Assembly: GCF_000003815.2 (NCBI RefSeq)
Contig: NC_049992.1
Span: 15,662,391-15,726,390 of the forward strand
Direction of reading: 5' to 3'
From: Branchiostoma floridae
Lineage: Eukaryota > Chordata > Leptocardii > Amphioxiformes > Branchiostomatidae
Length of the DNA: 64,000 nt
Shown here: positions 10,863-22,116 of the stretch, one piece after another
How positions within the stretch are numbered: the stretch's first letter is position 1
How the letters are laid out: each line of letters starts with the position of its first letter
Made by a program: the position numbers and the translations under genes
The notes under the pieces: generated by a model
Seen by the model: only the letters and a program-made list of their open reading frames with translations
Database searches by the model: none
What the model was told of the DNA's origin: nothing

Positions 10863-12041
10863 GAGGGTCTGCATGGGGGGTCCTGACAACGCTTTACGCT
10901 AAATTCGGGACGGTCGACAACGCTTTACGTTAAATTCACGAAGGCAGGCAACGTTTTACGCTAAATTCAGACAGACTGACAACGGTTTACGCTAAATTAT
11001 GGAGGCGGGGTCGTGCTCCGCAAGAAAAGATTGAAATTTTGACTCTCTGAAACACTATTCCCTGCATTTTGAAGGGAAATTTTCGCTGGCAAACAAAGCT
11101 AAGTTAAATGGCATTTCTAATTAAAGAGTCGCAGGGGTTCAGCGTAAGCTTATGAGGGTGACGCCAGCCAACTTATTTTTGCCACGTCGAGCGCCGAAGG
11201 AAAGTCCGGGAAAATTTTGAAATCCTGCCCCCCTGAAACGCCAGTTTTTTTGGCTATAATAGAAAACTTAGTGAAATTACATTTCTATCAGTAAAAAATG
11301 TGTTTGAGGTTGACACGTCACATCCCCCAGCCATGATACATATTTTTTACGAAGTCGATGACCGAAGGTGAATAGAGTGGCAAAGGAGATCCGGCTAAAT
11401 TTTGAAATCTTGACCCTCTATAAAACGATATTTTGTGCATTTTGATGGGCAAATTTCTATTAGCAAAACAGATCTTTGAGGTTGACACACATCCCCAACA
11501 TATTTTCAGAATTTCGAGTTCCAAAGGCGCGAGGTGGCACAAGGAGGACCATGGAAATTTTGAAACCTTGACCCTCTAAAATGATATTTCCTGCATTCTG
11601 ATGGGCAAATTTTGCTGGCAGACTAAGCTAACTTCAATGACATTTCTATTTGCAAAAAAAAGAAGATTTTTGAGGGTATATACCATATTTTTACCATGTC
11701 GATGACCGAAGGTGAAAGGAGTCGCAAGTGAGGTCCGGCGAAATTTTGAAATCTTGATCCTCTGAAATTTCCTGTGTTTTGAAGGACTAAATTTACTGGT
11801 AGACTACGTTTCGACTTACGAAATTTGGGAGGCCAGCTACGATTTACGGGTAATTTTTAGGCTTAATTACGCTTTACGTGAAATTTTTAGGCTAGATTAC
11901 GCCTTACGTGAAATACACTGGCTACGCTTTACGGTAAATTTTCCATCCTCACTACGAATTACGTGAAAATAGCTTACCCTACGAATTACGGGAATTAAAA
12001 AGGCCTGCCTACGCCTTACGGAAAAGAGCATGCAGACCCTC
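10863..12041. mobile_element. TIR element with TTACG arrays and central tandem repeat
   Basis: The ends are a perfect 13-bp inverted pair, GAGGGTCTGCATG (10863-10875) and CATGCAGACCCTC (12029-12041). Just inside the left end are four units of about 31 bp containing ACGCTTTACGCTAAATT. Inside the right end are about eight units with CTACG...TTACG...GAAAT. The centre has five copies of a unit of about 186 bp, marked by TTTTGAAATCTTGACCCTCT near 11028, 11214, 11400, 11556 and 11743. No open frame of any size, so it is non-autonomous. A compact relative lies at 62817-63004. Confidence 0.75.
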
Positions 12042-12785
12042 AGGAAGGTGGAAATCGGGTTCTTGGTCCCTTAGCATAAGGAGCTTTTATCAAGATTGAT
12101 AAAAGCTTCTTGCTTAGCAAGACAACTTTCCCAGCCAGAGAAGGCCAATTGCTTATTATGCTCTTTTGTTCTTCAATCAATCACAAACAATACTAAACCA
12201 ACAGACTGTATACATCAGAACTGCACTGCTTCCCAATGTTGTGCTTTGTGGCTTGGGTGGTAAGGGTTTACGATTATGACTTACAATTGTATTTTGGCCC
12301 AGGTTCTAATTGTCTACAAGAGTATAAAGGGGTTGCATTTCATTTGCTAATCGACGTGCAGTCTGATAACAGTTATTAGACTGCACGTCGATCATTAAAC
12401 AGAAGGTCACTAGTCACAAACATGGGACTAAAATAGATGATGCACAAAGTAAAGGTGTTTGTCTTTTGAATCCAGCTTAACTTAGAAATGTACCAGAAAT
12501 ATTTTACATGACATTGTGTTGTTCTGGTTAGAGTCTGTTGGAGGCTCTATCTGTTGTGTTTACTAGTATTGTCAATAATATACTCCACGATCCAATAAAG
12601 CCATTCTAGCTTTGTGCAAATCACTTTCAAAGTAACATTTTCGTACTTCTAGCTCTGTATAGTCAATCAATTCAAATTTTTACAAATGGTATCTGTATTA
12701 ATATTGTATCACACAATCGATTGACATAAATCAGCTAAAATAGATTACTCTGTGTAAAATTATTAGTGAAAGGGCGTTTTACTAT
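12042..12785. other. Intergenic with two hairpins
   Basis: No coding signal. It contains a hairpin at 12079-12112 (AGCTTTTATC / GATAAAAGCT) and the long palindrome listed separately. Confidence 0.6.
12350..12392. repeat. Near-perfect 43-bp palindrome
   Basis: The left arm 12350-12370 (ATCGACGTGCAGTCTGATAAC) and right arm 12372-12392 are reverse complements at 20 of 21 positions. The one exception can pair as G-T in RNA. A single base separates the arms. Confidence 0.85.
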
Positions 12786-13258
12786 CTACAGCCAAATGTC
12801 AGTATTAGCGACGGAATGCCCGTGGATTTCACCCCTACATATTGATGAAATACACAGCCAACCAAATGTCAATATTAGCGGCAGAATGCCCGTGGATTTC
12901 ATCACTACATACAGATGAAGTCCACAACCAAATGTCAGTATTAGCGACAGAATGCCCGTGGATTTCATCAGTACATACTGATGAAGTCCACAGCCAAATG
13001 TCAGTATTAGCGACGGAATGCCCGTGGATTTCATCACTACATACTGATGAAGTCCACAGCCAAATGTCAGTATTAGCAGCGGAATGCCCGTGGATTTCAT
13101 CACTACATACTGATGAAGTCCACAGCCAAATGTCAGTATTAGCGACGGAATGCCCGTGGATTTCATCACTACATACTGATGAAGTCCACAGTCAAATGTC
13201 AGTATTAGCGACGGAATGCCCGTGGATTTCATCACTACATACTGATGAAATCCACAGC
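12786..13258. repeat. 66-bp minisatellite, about seven copies
   Basis: Head-to-tail units start at ATGTCAGTATTAGC; successive units at 12998 and 13064 give a period of exactly 66 bp. Because 66 is divisible by three, both strands stay open across the array (149 codons on minus, 184 on plus). Outer units are more diverged than inner ones. The array directly abuts decayed copies of the 206-bp satellite. Confidence 0.95.
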
Positions 13259-13274
13259 TGTGGAGTTCATCATC

Positions 13275-13640
13275 CTTCTACCCCAGGCGAACCTTCACCC
13301 GCTTCCGAGCCTTGTAGAAAAGTAATTGAAGTAATTTTTAGTACTCAAATCGCTTTCTGCCTAATTCTCACGGGTTTTACTATGAAATTCAAGTGAAGAA
13401 AGTAACGCACATTTTGTTTAAGATTCTGGAAGTTCCACCGTATGAGTTTTCTTTGCGGTTACCGAAGGGTTCGCTTAGCGGTTACCCCAGGCGAACCTTC
13501 ACCCGCTTGCGAGCCTTGTAGAAAAGTAATTGAAGTAATTTTTGGTACTCAAATCGCTTTCTGCCTAATCCTCACGGGTTTTACTATGAAATTCAAGTGA
13601 TGAAAGTAACGCACATTTTGTTTAAGCTATTACCCTACCC
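13275..13640. repeat. Two decayed copies of the 206-bp satellite
   Basis: Two units (about 13282-13473 and 13484-13630) share landmarks with the satellite at the left edge: CCCAGGCGAACCTTCA, GTAGAAAAGT, TACTCAAATC, CACGGGTTTTACTATGA, AAGTAACGCACATT and GCGGTTACCGAAGGGTTCGC. Substitutions and deletions make them much more diverged than the main array. Confidence 0.85.
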
Positions 13641-14386
13641 CTTGCCGCAGCACGCGGTTCAATGAGGCTAGCGGTTATTCTAAGATAGAGCGCCAACGAT
13701 CAAGATTATCTCGAGAAGAAATCGATTGGAATGCGGTTTTCACCTTTTTGAGACCTTTCCAATGATATCAAGCTTGCTCAGCCGGAACCTGAACTCCCGT
13801 ATTATATAATAGAAACAAAATACACAAGACATGCTCACGCACACCAAGCTTGTTTGCTGATCTGCCCAATAGTACAAAGAGGTCCAGGTGACTTACATCA
13901 AACCAGAAACATGGTCTAGATCATTCATAGTACTAAGATGTTAAGTTGTCAATATAAGTGTAAAAGTTACTATGGTCATTCTGAATGTGACATAGACAAA
14001 TCCCCTCATCAACTACATTTCAACTTGTTATGTAATGGCCAAATGGGAACATTCATGATGACAAAGTCTGCATTTTTCCACATTGTTCGGTTAGCAAAGA
14101 TTTTAAAACAATGAACCCTTTCCCCAGCATTAAAAAAGGAGTTATTCTCTCTATTTGTTAATTTTTGGTAGCATATAGATTTCAGGAAAAAGCGGCGTAG
14201 ATTTGGGTTTTAGATATCAGCTTGTTGATGTCAAGATCAAGAGTTCCTGTATTTATATTTGTGTACTAACAGTATGAAATATCATCACTTCTGATACGCA
14301 AGACATGTATAATCCTAAACGTTGACATGCATGTTAACATTAAACTTTTCTTCAAATACAACAGCAGCACACCGGCTCCTATCTAG
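13641..14386. other. Intergenic, nothing recognised
   Basis: AT-rich DNA without convincing exons. Earlier exons of the plus-strand candidate at 14387 should lie here or further left, but I could not identify them. Confidence 0.5.
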
Positions 14387-14527
14387 GAGAATGACATTGA
14401 AGCTAAGTTTTCGTGCAATGAAGCATTACTGGACGATTATTTCGATGATGTTCACGGCGTGAAGGCAGCTGGTCCAGTGTTTGCAGCTGTGGATGAACAG
14501 AATCCTGAAACATGGAAAGGAGAATGA
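14387..14527 (+). CDS. Orphan candidate terminal exon, unrecognised
   Basis: A possible acceptor (CTATCTAG) precedes an open frame of 46 codons that ends in TGA at 14525-14527. A canonical AATAAA follows at 14615-14620, 88 bp after the stop. The peptide is acidic and looks coding (it contains LLDDYFDDVHG and ends DEQNPETWKGE). I do not recognise the family and found no upstream exon. It could be the last exon of a plus-strand gene, or a gene relic. Confidence 0.35.
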   Translation, partial: ENDIEAKFSCNEALLDDYFDDVHGVKAAGPVFAAVDEQNPETWKGE

Positions 14528-14641
14528 AATGATTTTTTTTAAAATCAGATAGTGCTAGTGAATACCTTACTTTATCGTTACAAAACTACAAAGATGTCAC
14601 ATGTTGAGTGTGAAAATAAAAGTGTACCATGTGTTATTACC

Positions 14642-15435
14642 TCAGGCTTCTCCACCCGGGCGCTGGGGGATCACGTCAAGAAGATCCTTGACTGGTTCAT
14701 CCCCTGTACAAAACACAGCAATATACGGTAGTTTTTATTCTGGATAAAGTTAAACGGTAATTTCCAACACTTATTTTTTTCTTCTGTAACGTCACGTTAT
14801 GTTATGTAGATAGCACACATGACTTGGTCGATCATAAGTTGCAAAAAGTCTATGGCACCCTCCGTCTCTATGCAAATCTCTTGTTGATGTATTTCAATGA
14901 TTTTACATTGCTATTGAATTCATTGCCAACACTGTGGTTTCTAAAGTCCTGTTTATCTGTACTTCATACGTCTCACATCAATGTGACCTCATTGGGAAAC
15001 TAACACAAGTTCACAAAGTTGACGCAACGTGGCCAGGAACGTTGACAAACACATGGTATACCGAATAATAGACCATTCTTTTTCTTTGATTTTGTAATTT
15101 ACTATGACATTAGGATCCATTTTCCAATATTTCTTTTTCGCTTTATGGCATATGTGTGATCATTTTAGAGTTGCTCCGAACGTATGGTCGGAAACGCGCG
15201 CGCGATGTCATTCATTTAATCAAATCAACATGGCCTTACGTATGCAGCAGTACACACCTGCCAACACAGCCCGCCTTTGGCGTTTGTCAGCACCTCCGTT
15301 AACGTTATAGAAGCGCCGTCGCCCTTTCACTCCAGAAAGACGCCGATCAGAGTCCGAACCCTCAGCTGTAGCCTGGTACGACATCAAGGCCACAGTCAGG
15401 GCCACGACCAACAGGATGGCTACAGACTTCCTCAT
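14642..15435 (-). CDS. Candidate secreted peptide precursor, two exons
   Basis: Exon 1 is 15435-15240 and exon 2 is 14703-14642. Exon 1 starts with a clear signal peptide (MRKSVAILLVVALTVALMSY, likely cut near TA-EG, residue 24). Basic cleavage sites follow at RR 31-32, RRR 39-41, KR 51-52 and RR 54-55. Between RRR and KR lies the short peptide FYNVNGGAD. The donor ATAC/GTAAGG and acceptor TTTGTACAG join in phase and give an 85-residue protein ending PQRPGGEA. Without splicing, exon 1 reads 71 residues to a stop at 15220. An acceptor-like CACCCTACAG lies 8 bp upstream of the ATG, suggesting a non-coding 5' exon. The layout is that of neuropeptide or small hormone precursors, but an antimicrobial peptide is also possible. 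There are only two cysteines (63-64). I do not recognise the family and see no poly(A) signal downstream. Confidence 0.45.
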
Positions 15436-15443
15436 GGTTTTAC

Positions 15444-17283
15444 CTGTAGGGTGATTTGATTTGATTTACTCGGTTGCACAGAGAGAAATACAGCCAGGGC
15501 TGCCCAACCATAGTAGCTGGAGGCTATCAGTAAGGGCTCGTCCTGGTAACAGGACAATGTACAGTCAACAGTATAAAAGGTTACATTTCATTCATCGATA
15601 AACGTATTTGAGGTTTGGTTCACGAACGGTTATACAGGCATTACACAGCTGTACGGTGTTTTTGATTAGTCAGGAGTAGATAGTCTCATTTGTGTACTCG
15701 ATTGTCAGGGAGTGAAAAATTGAAAAATTCGAAAACTACAATCATTATATAAAGCCCGATTTACACCTGTTCTTTGAAATTGTGGTACTAGCGTAGTAGA
15801 CTATACAGTTCGCGTCCACTTTACACTCACTGACAAGACGCAGACGATAGATAGCAGGACACCTGATTTCCGAGAAACTGTAGCGACATATCAGCGACAT
15901 ATAATGTGAACTATTGTGACCTTTGACTCGTTAACGTGAATTATGACGCTCGGTTAAGCACCCCTCGGGAGGTGTAGTAGACTTCTGTAGTAGACTACGA
16001 TTCTCTTTGCTTGAGGAACATTTTACATCCAACTTTGAACCTCCTTTTCCCAACGAACCCTACCTATCCACCGAATATCATGCAAAACCATCTCGAGCTA
16101 TGCTGTCCGCAAACAAACGAACACACACTCGGCCCGCTGCAGTGCCGAAGGAAAGTTCTACGCCAACCATTTTCGAACTCTTTTCTGCAACCGCTAATCA
16201 AATACCAAATATCATTAATGTCCATCCACAGCTACTCTCATTATATGCTCTTGACCTACATCTAAAGACGCAACATCAGTCAACCGAAAATATAACCTTC
16301 TTTGCGAAGGTAATAGCATCATGTGTACATTGGTTCTAAGATACATAGTTTTTCACTGCACACGCAGACAGAGAGAGAGAGAGCTGAGAGACATACACAC
16401 ACGCACAGACACACACACACACGCACACGTACTACACATACATACATACACCCGAGTGCAAGCACACACAATGTTCGCACTCACATTGTCACCGTCATAC
16501 ATTTATATATCTTCAAATTTGGACAGGCAGAAAACTTTCCCAACGTTTCATTCATATCAGCGGAATGCGCCACACCTGCATATTTCTGCACAGCGCAACA
16601 GACTGTCTGATACTGTTACTGATCACCCGTCTCAGTGCACTGTCAAAATACACTAAATACCCACCGTTTGGACCAAAAGAGGCGAGATTCTGATGCTGAC
16701 GCCGTCAGAGAATGTAGGTATGAACAGTGCCTGACTTGGGTTTGGTCCCGAATGACGTCGCAACAAATTGTCCGAAGGTGACGAGTTGAAAAACAGGATT
16801 TTTCTATAATTGAAACGAACAAAAGGCTTGAGACAAAAGTAAATGCCAACACACACATTCCCGACTGTAGTCTGGTCACGTTTTGCTGTTCTCACTTGTT
16901 TTACACATACGTCAAGTCTGTCATAGTTAAGAGCTGTCTCACTGTTGAAACTTGCGTTAATTATTTGACGTCATTGATCAAGATTTCCGGATCCCATTCA
17001 GTATGACTTAATAATGCTTCTTGATCTGCTTTCCTGTGAATGAATTTCGATGTCCTTTTCGATGAATTCGAGGGAATTGACAAGTTAGTGATCTTTGGAT
17101 TTGGATAATTCCACGAAGTATTACCAACCTCTTCTATTGATTAGTGCTTTAATGTTACTATTGAGCACGGAGTAAAGATTATCATAGGAAATGGTAAAAA
17201 GCCCTTAGTCATGTGTCCTGATACCCAAATATTGCGTCTAATTGTTTGGAAACAATTCATGAAATCGTTATTTTTTATTCCCC
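15444..17283. other. Intergenic, microsatellites only
   Basis: No convincing exon. GA and AC microsatellites lie at 16366-16432. A 110-codon open stretch (16007-16339) runs into them and has no recognisable domain. TATAAAA occurs at about 15571 in plus orientation, but no gene follows it. Confidence 0.5.
16366..16432. repeat. (GA)n and (AC)n microsatellites
   Basis: A short GA run (about 16369-16383) is followed by an interrupted AC run (about 16393-16430). Confidence 0.9.
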
Positions 17284-17289
17284 ATTCCT
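17284..17289 (-). terminator. Poly(A) signal of D2HGDH
   Basis: AATAAA on the minus strand (TTTATT on plus), about 165 bp after the D2HGDH stop codon. Confidence 0.6.
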
Positions 17290-17454
17290 ACTACATTACT
17301 TTACGACAACATGGTATTCCTTATGAACATCATAGTTAAACTAATCACAACGTCTTAGAGCTGTGTTCAATACTAAGATGTATTACATTTTACTGTAGTA
17401 GATGTATTTCTGATATGATACAAAGCATATTAATCACTTGTGAATAAGATCGTC

Positions 17455-20400
17455 TCAGTCTGGGAAGATTTTGTACGGGTTAAGGATTCCTTTTGGGTCC
17501 ATCAGTTTCTTAAGTTGTTTCATTAAGAGTACCGCTGGTCCAGTGTTACTGTGATACAGATAGTCTCTCTTCAGTATCCCCATCCCGTGTTCTGCGCTCA
17601 CGCTTCCCTTACACTTGGCCACCCAGTCATAGACCCACGGCTCCAGGGCATCAAAGACCTCATCACTGTGTTGCGGACAGGTGACGTTCAGATGAATGTC
17701 GCTCTCCCCGAGGTGGCCGTAACCAACCACCCTGGTCACATCGGTCCCGACTCGCTCCCTGGTGTCCGCTACAAGGTCGTAGAATCTGGACATGGGAACG
17801 GTGACGTCATACTTGTAGACACAGCCGTCCCTTCGCAGAGCAACCGCCACATTCTCCCTCAACGCCCATATAGACTGGAACAACATGGCCGAAAAGAAAA
17901 TATCATTTTTCTCCAATCTAGAGCTATGGAAACAAGCAAGGTCTTTGAATGACATTGAGCTGCAGTCTTCTAAAACCATCTTTAGACCATGGAAAAAAAG
18001 TGGCGTAAACTATATATGTTAAACACAACATGTTGATATTTTCATATACCCATTCATTTGTTACTCCGTTTGTACTCATTTGTTTGTATGTAATAGTGTG
18101 TATAGATGTAGAAGTCTGCGACGTTAAGAAAGTCTCTGTACTTCTGTTGTGTGAGTAAAGATTATTATTCTATCTTTTGAATGGATAGGGAAAAGCTATT
18201 CAACCTGATTAGAAAGATATATTTCGCTTTCACGATGTTGCAAATTTAAAAGAAAGCTACTCTCAAAGTGATTGACAGAGGTATTTTGCTACCTGTAATG
18301 TCGTAATGTCCGATAACATCAATTGCAAGAGATTTTGTTGCAAATATAGAAGGGACGTCTAGGAGGTGCGCATGTTGTCCACTGCATCGTACTTGTATTT
18401 CTTCATCATCATTTTAAAACTATTAATGTTCATGATCATATCATTGTACTTTACCTGGACTTTCGATGGTTCAGTTGCGACGGTGCCATCACCAACAATC
18501 CCGTTCTCCATCACATATCCCAGCAGGCTGTTCAGCTTCTCTTCATCATGAGCAGCATTTGATCCTGACGTCTCCACCAGTACGTAGTAGCTGTGAGCTC
18601 CCAGAGGACATGTAAGCTGGAGGTTCTCCTGTACCACTTCCATACTGGCTCGGTCCATGAACTCAACAGCAGATAGAATCTCCTGCAGCATTGTCTTAGC
18701 AGCATCGTACGTTTGCAAAACCTGAGCAAATGAGTCGCACCCTAGAATATAAAAATTGAGAAATTTAACAGCAATCGGCAATGGGTAACACATTTTGTTG
18801 CACTAAAGATATCAGTTTGTAAGATGACATCAAAGCTTTTATTTAGCCAATTTTTGTCACATTTTGGTGTCCTAATGAGCGCCACCATACTGGTACATTA
18901 TTATTTGAACCAGGCCAATAACAAAGTCGAATACATGTACCTCGTTCCTATCTATGCTACTCTATATGTTTCTAGACTTATAAATTCGTTAGAGAAAACA
19001 ATATTTTTGGTGAAGTTCCTCGGGAAATGTTGGCATTTTTGAGCTGTAAATTACAGTAAGGATTTTGGCTATTCTATTTTGCAAAAAAAAAAAACACAGA
19101 CTTTTTTTTACATGTTTTCTATGTATTTGAATAAGAGACTTCATAGGTGGCCTGTGGCCTTTTGGCAGCTTACCCAAAAGAGCGACGCTAACGGCGCCAG
19201 GAATCCTGGGACAGAGAACTGAGGCAGCAGTGACGACTCCAAGTGAGCCTTCTGAACCAATAAACAGCTGCTTGAGGTCATACCCGGTGTTGTCTTTCCT
19301 CAGGGTAGACAGACAGTCTAAAACATCCCCGTTCGCTAGTACCTGAGTATGCGATAGGACACCCTTTTGTTGACCTGATACAGTCATTGCACTCTCGGCA
19401 ATGGTATCATCATAAGTCTTTCATCACATTCAATCGGTTAAACAGATAAGAGATCCTCACGCTCATCACATTCAATGTTCATGTATGCAAGGAGGTTAAA
19501 TCCTCCTTGATATATGTTTTGTCAACAATTAACTACCATATATTGCCTTTATTATAAATCCATGTTCTAACGAGCTAAGCAAAGGTAAGGTCATTTTGCT
19601 ATATATGAAAACAGTATCTTGGTACATCAGAATCTAGATATCAAACTTAGTTATCCAATCATTATGCAATAAGCTTTATTGTTATTGTCAATCACTAAAA
19701 ATAAATTGCACAATAAATCAGAACGGACATAAGTGATTTGGTAATGCAAGTACTACCTTAAGACCACAGTTTTATAGTCTCAAAAAATTACTTACAGCTT
19801 CAACCCCTAGGACGTTGCCATGAAGGTTACCATATCTGAGCATGCGTAGACCTCCGGCATTTGTGGAGATATTGCCTCCAATTTGACAGCTGCCCTTTGA
19901 CCCCAGGATATGTGGCGTCATCAAACCATGTGGCTCCAAGGCTCCGTTAATTTTGTCCACCACACAGCCCGCCTGGCATACAAGAACACCTGTGGCAATG
20001 GCAAGTGTAGGTGCGATATTTTAGGACTGGTGCCCTGCTCAAAGCCCTTTGGGCTTAGCTATATAGCCGTACCGTGAAGCATATCTTTAATCTTGTATCC
20101 ATGAGAATTACCATGGCATTGTAAATGTGCAAGATGAGGGATCGGGACGGGATCTTAACTCTGGCTAAAAAGTTAAAATATTTCAATACACGTGCACAAA
20201 GGCTTTATATATAATAATTACCAGATTACATCGTGGTATTGACATAGCCTCTATAGCAGGCTATCTGGGTCCTTTATCAGCTCATACTTTTCGGCTATTT
20301 TCTAGCTCATAATTTTGCTGGCCATTTCTTTTTGTACTGGGACGTTTGTACCCATTCCAGTTTGAAAAAAGATATGGCCAGCAAAAGTGTACCATGAGAC

Positions 20401-22116
20401 AAAAAAAGGTCCAGAGAGTTTGCTATTGAGGCAAGTATATTGACACACTAATCAAGACATCGGGACAAGTACCAATAAACATTTGATGCCAACCTGAGAT
20501 TTCGTCCAGACTGATGATTTTGTCCATGAGCGACAGAGAGATGATGACCTCATCGAACACAGGCACACTGCCGCCCACCAGTCCCGTGTTACCTCCCTGC
20601 GGCACCACCGCCAGTCTCCGGCCGTTACAGTACCGCAGGATAGCCGATACTTCTTCTGTCGTCTTGGGGCGGAGGAGAACCTGCCCATCACCTGGACGTA
20701 CACACACACATACAGTAAACACTAAATAATTGCATCACGGCCATTGGCGTAAATCTGAGATTTGCATAAAATTCTGAAAACCCAAACCATTTTCCATTCG
20801 CTCCGTTATAAATATGGAATGACATAATCGCATAAGCTTTTATGGCATGAATCGGACATTAGGGTAAAACGTCGTCGTGTCATATCGCAAAGTGAGTCGG
20901 AAATGTGTGATAGAAATCAAGAAAACAGCCTTTATAAACGCATTAGTTCGCCAAAACTTTCGAATTGCCTCTGAAATGGACACAGAAAATGCGGTTTGCA
21001 TTGAAAATCACGTTGAGTATGCCGATGGTTCCCTGGCGTTGGCAACACAAACATGCATACACACTTAACGGAAACGTCAGACTCATATAGGGAGTTGGAG
21101 AATTGAGAGTTTTCAGTGCAGGCCTCACGATCTGATGAAAGAGGCAGTCCGAATAGCAACATGCAAATTGCCCGATTTGTAGTAGTCTCTACCAGACTCC
21201 GGATCGCTGGAAAAATCGTAGAAAGTGGAACAAATCAGAGGAGTAAGCCGGCCAGAGGAATATAACCGGCCAGGGAACAGCACGCGATCGTCCTGGGATC
21301 GCGAGCTGTTCCTTGGCCGGTTATATTCCTCTCTATTTGTTCCATTTCCACGATTTTCCAGCGATCCGGAGTGTGGTAGAGACTAGATTTGTAGCCAGTC
21401 TGTTTCCCTTGGTAGTGGGGTTATTTTTTTTTTTATTCTGTTATGTACATCTACCTGCCTAACACCATTCTGGCAGCGTTACTTGTTGTATACAGGTATA
21501 CTAAGGAAGTACGTAAAACGTTTGTTTGAGACAAACAAATGTCATCATTAATCATTGAATACTGTTTGCATCATGGGGCAGGTGTCTGTTGGGACGTCTT
21601 ATTTGCTTCCCTCTCAACTTTTCTTAATATGTATTTAACGAAAACACCCTTTGACCTTCTTGATCAAAACGACTAACCTTGCTGAATAAGAAGGAAAGTC
21701 AGTTCACGTAAGTTAACTTCGTTAATTAGTTTCGTTAGCTAGTTAGTTAAGTCAATGATCTGTAACTAATTAAACTGACCTCTGCAGGTCCCTGACCAGT
21801 CCACGTTATGCCCTTCAATGTCATCCGGTTCGGTCAGCACACGTGAAGGAACGAGCCGCTCAAAAACCTGCAGGTCTCGGTCCGTCACTCTGGCAAAATC
21901 TCCCCTCTTCAGTTGAGGGAAACGCACCGAGCTCAACTGAACTCGCTCTGGTCTCTTTTGTGCCAAAGCCGTACTGCAGTGTACCCTCCTTCTCCAGACA
22001 GCAAAAGTGTTGTTTGTACTTTGTGTGTACCATACTGACTGGGCACATTGTATGTTGGGAACACGATACGACGTGTATTGTTCAAGTGCATACCGGATGA
22101 CGTTGCTTCGTCTCAT
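17455..22116 (-). CDS. D2HGDH: D-2-hydroxyglutarate dehydrogenase, mitochondrial
   Basis: FAD flavoprotein that oxidises D-2-hydroxyglutarate to 2-oxoglutarate in mitochondria and passes electrons to ETF. Six exons: 22116-21780, 20691-20494, 19989-19796, 19342-19174, 18741-18455, 17874-17455. All phases close, giving 534 aa (human 521). The first 60 residues are arginine-rich with few acids, as in a mitochondrial presequence. The PCMH FAD-binding part has [30 protein letters not shown] and GSEGSLG. The C-terminal part keeps the metal ligands H449, H456 and E490, plus N458, H491 and R401 (human numbers minus 15). Two oddities: A405 where human has T390, and GHLGESDIH where most family members read GHLGDGNLH. 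The start is the first ATG of the exon and fits the presequence. It shares a promoter region with CPSF3, head to head. Confidence 0.96.
19489..19511. repeat. Small hairpin CAAGGAGGTT, copy 2
   Basis: GCAAGGAGGTTAAATCCTCC then TTG, a near-perfect stem in D2HGDH intron 3. Confidence 0.6.
20247..20431. mobile_element. Short TIR element in D2HGDH intron 2
   Basis: The left end GCCTCTATAGCAGGCTATCT is matched in inverted, diverged form by the right end (GTTTGCTATTGAGGC). TATTGACA-like words flank both ends and may be remnants of the target site. The inner part (TTTGCTGGCCATTTCTTTTT) recurs at about 38220-38260 in an intron of the Kelch gene, so this is a dispersed family. Confidence 0.55.
21183..21385. 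mobile_element. Foldback (MULE-like) element with 9-bp target duplication
   Basis: A 203-bp element made almost wholly of two inverted arms (TAGTCTCTACCAGACTCCGG at the left, mirrored at the right). It is flanked by a perfect 9-bp direct repeat GATTTGTAG at 21174-21182 and 21386-21394. A 9-bp target duplication with long inverted arms points to the Mutator-like group. It lies in D2HGDH intron 1. Confidence 0.75.

Noticed and set aside
12786..13396. Repetitive proteins on both strands (149 and 184 codons)
   Set aside because: The 66-bp minisatellite is divisible by three, so any frame without a stop in one unit stays open. No signal or other exon.
16007..16339. A 110-codon plus-strand frame
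   Set aside because: Runs into microsatellite DNA, has a second competing frame of similar length, and shows no domain.
17551..17952. A 133-codon plus-strand frame
   Set aside because: Antisense shadow of the last D2HGDH exon, which has full conservation on the minus strand.
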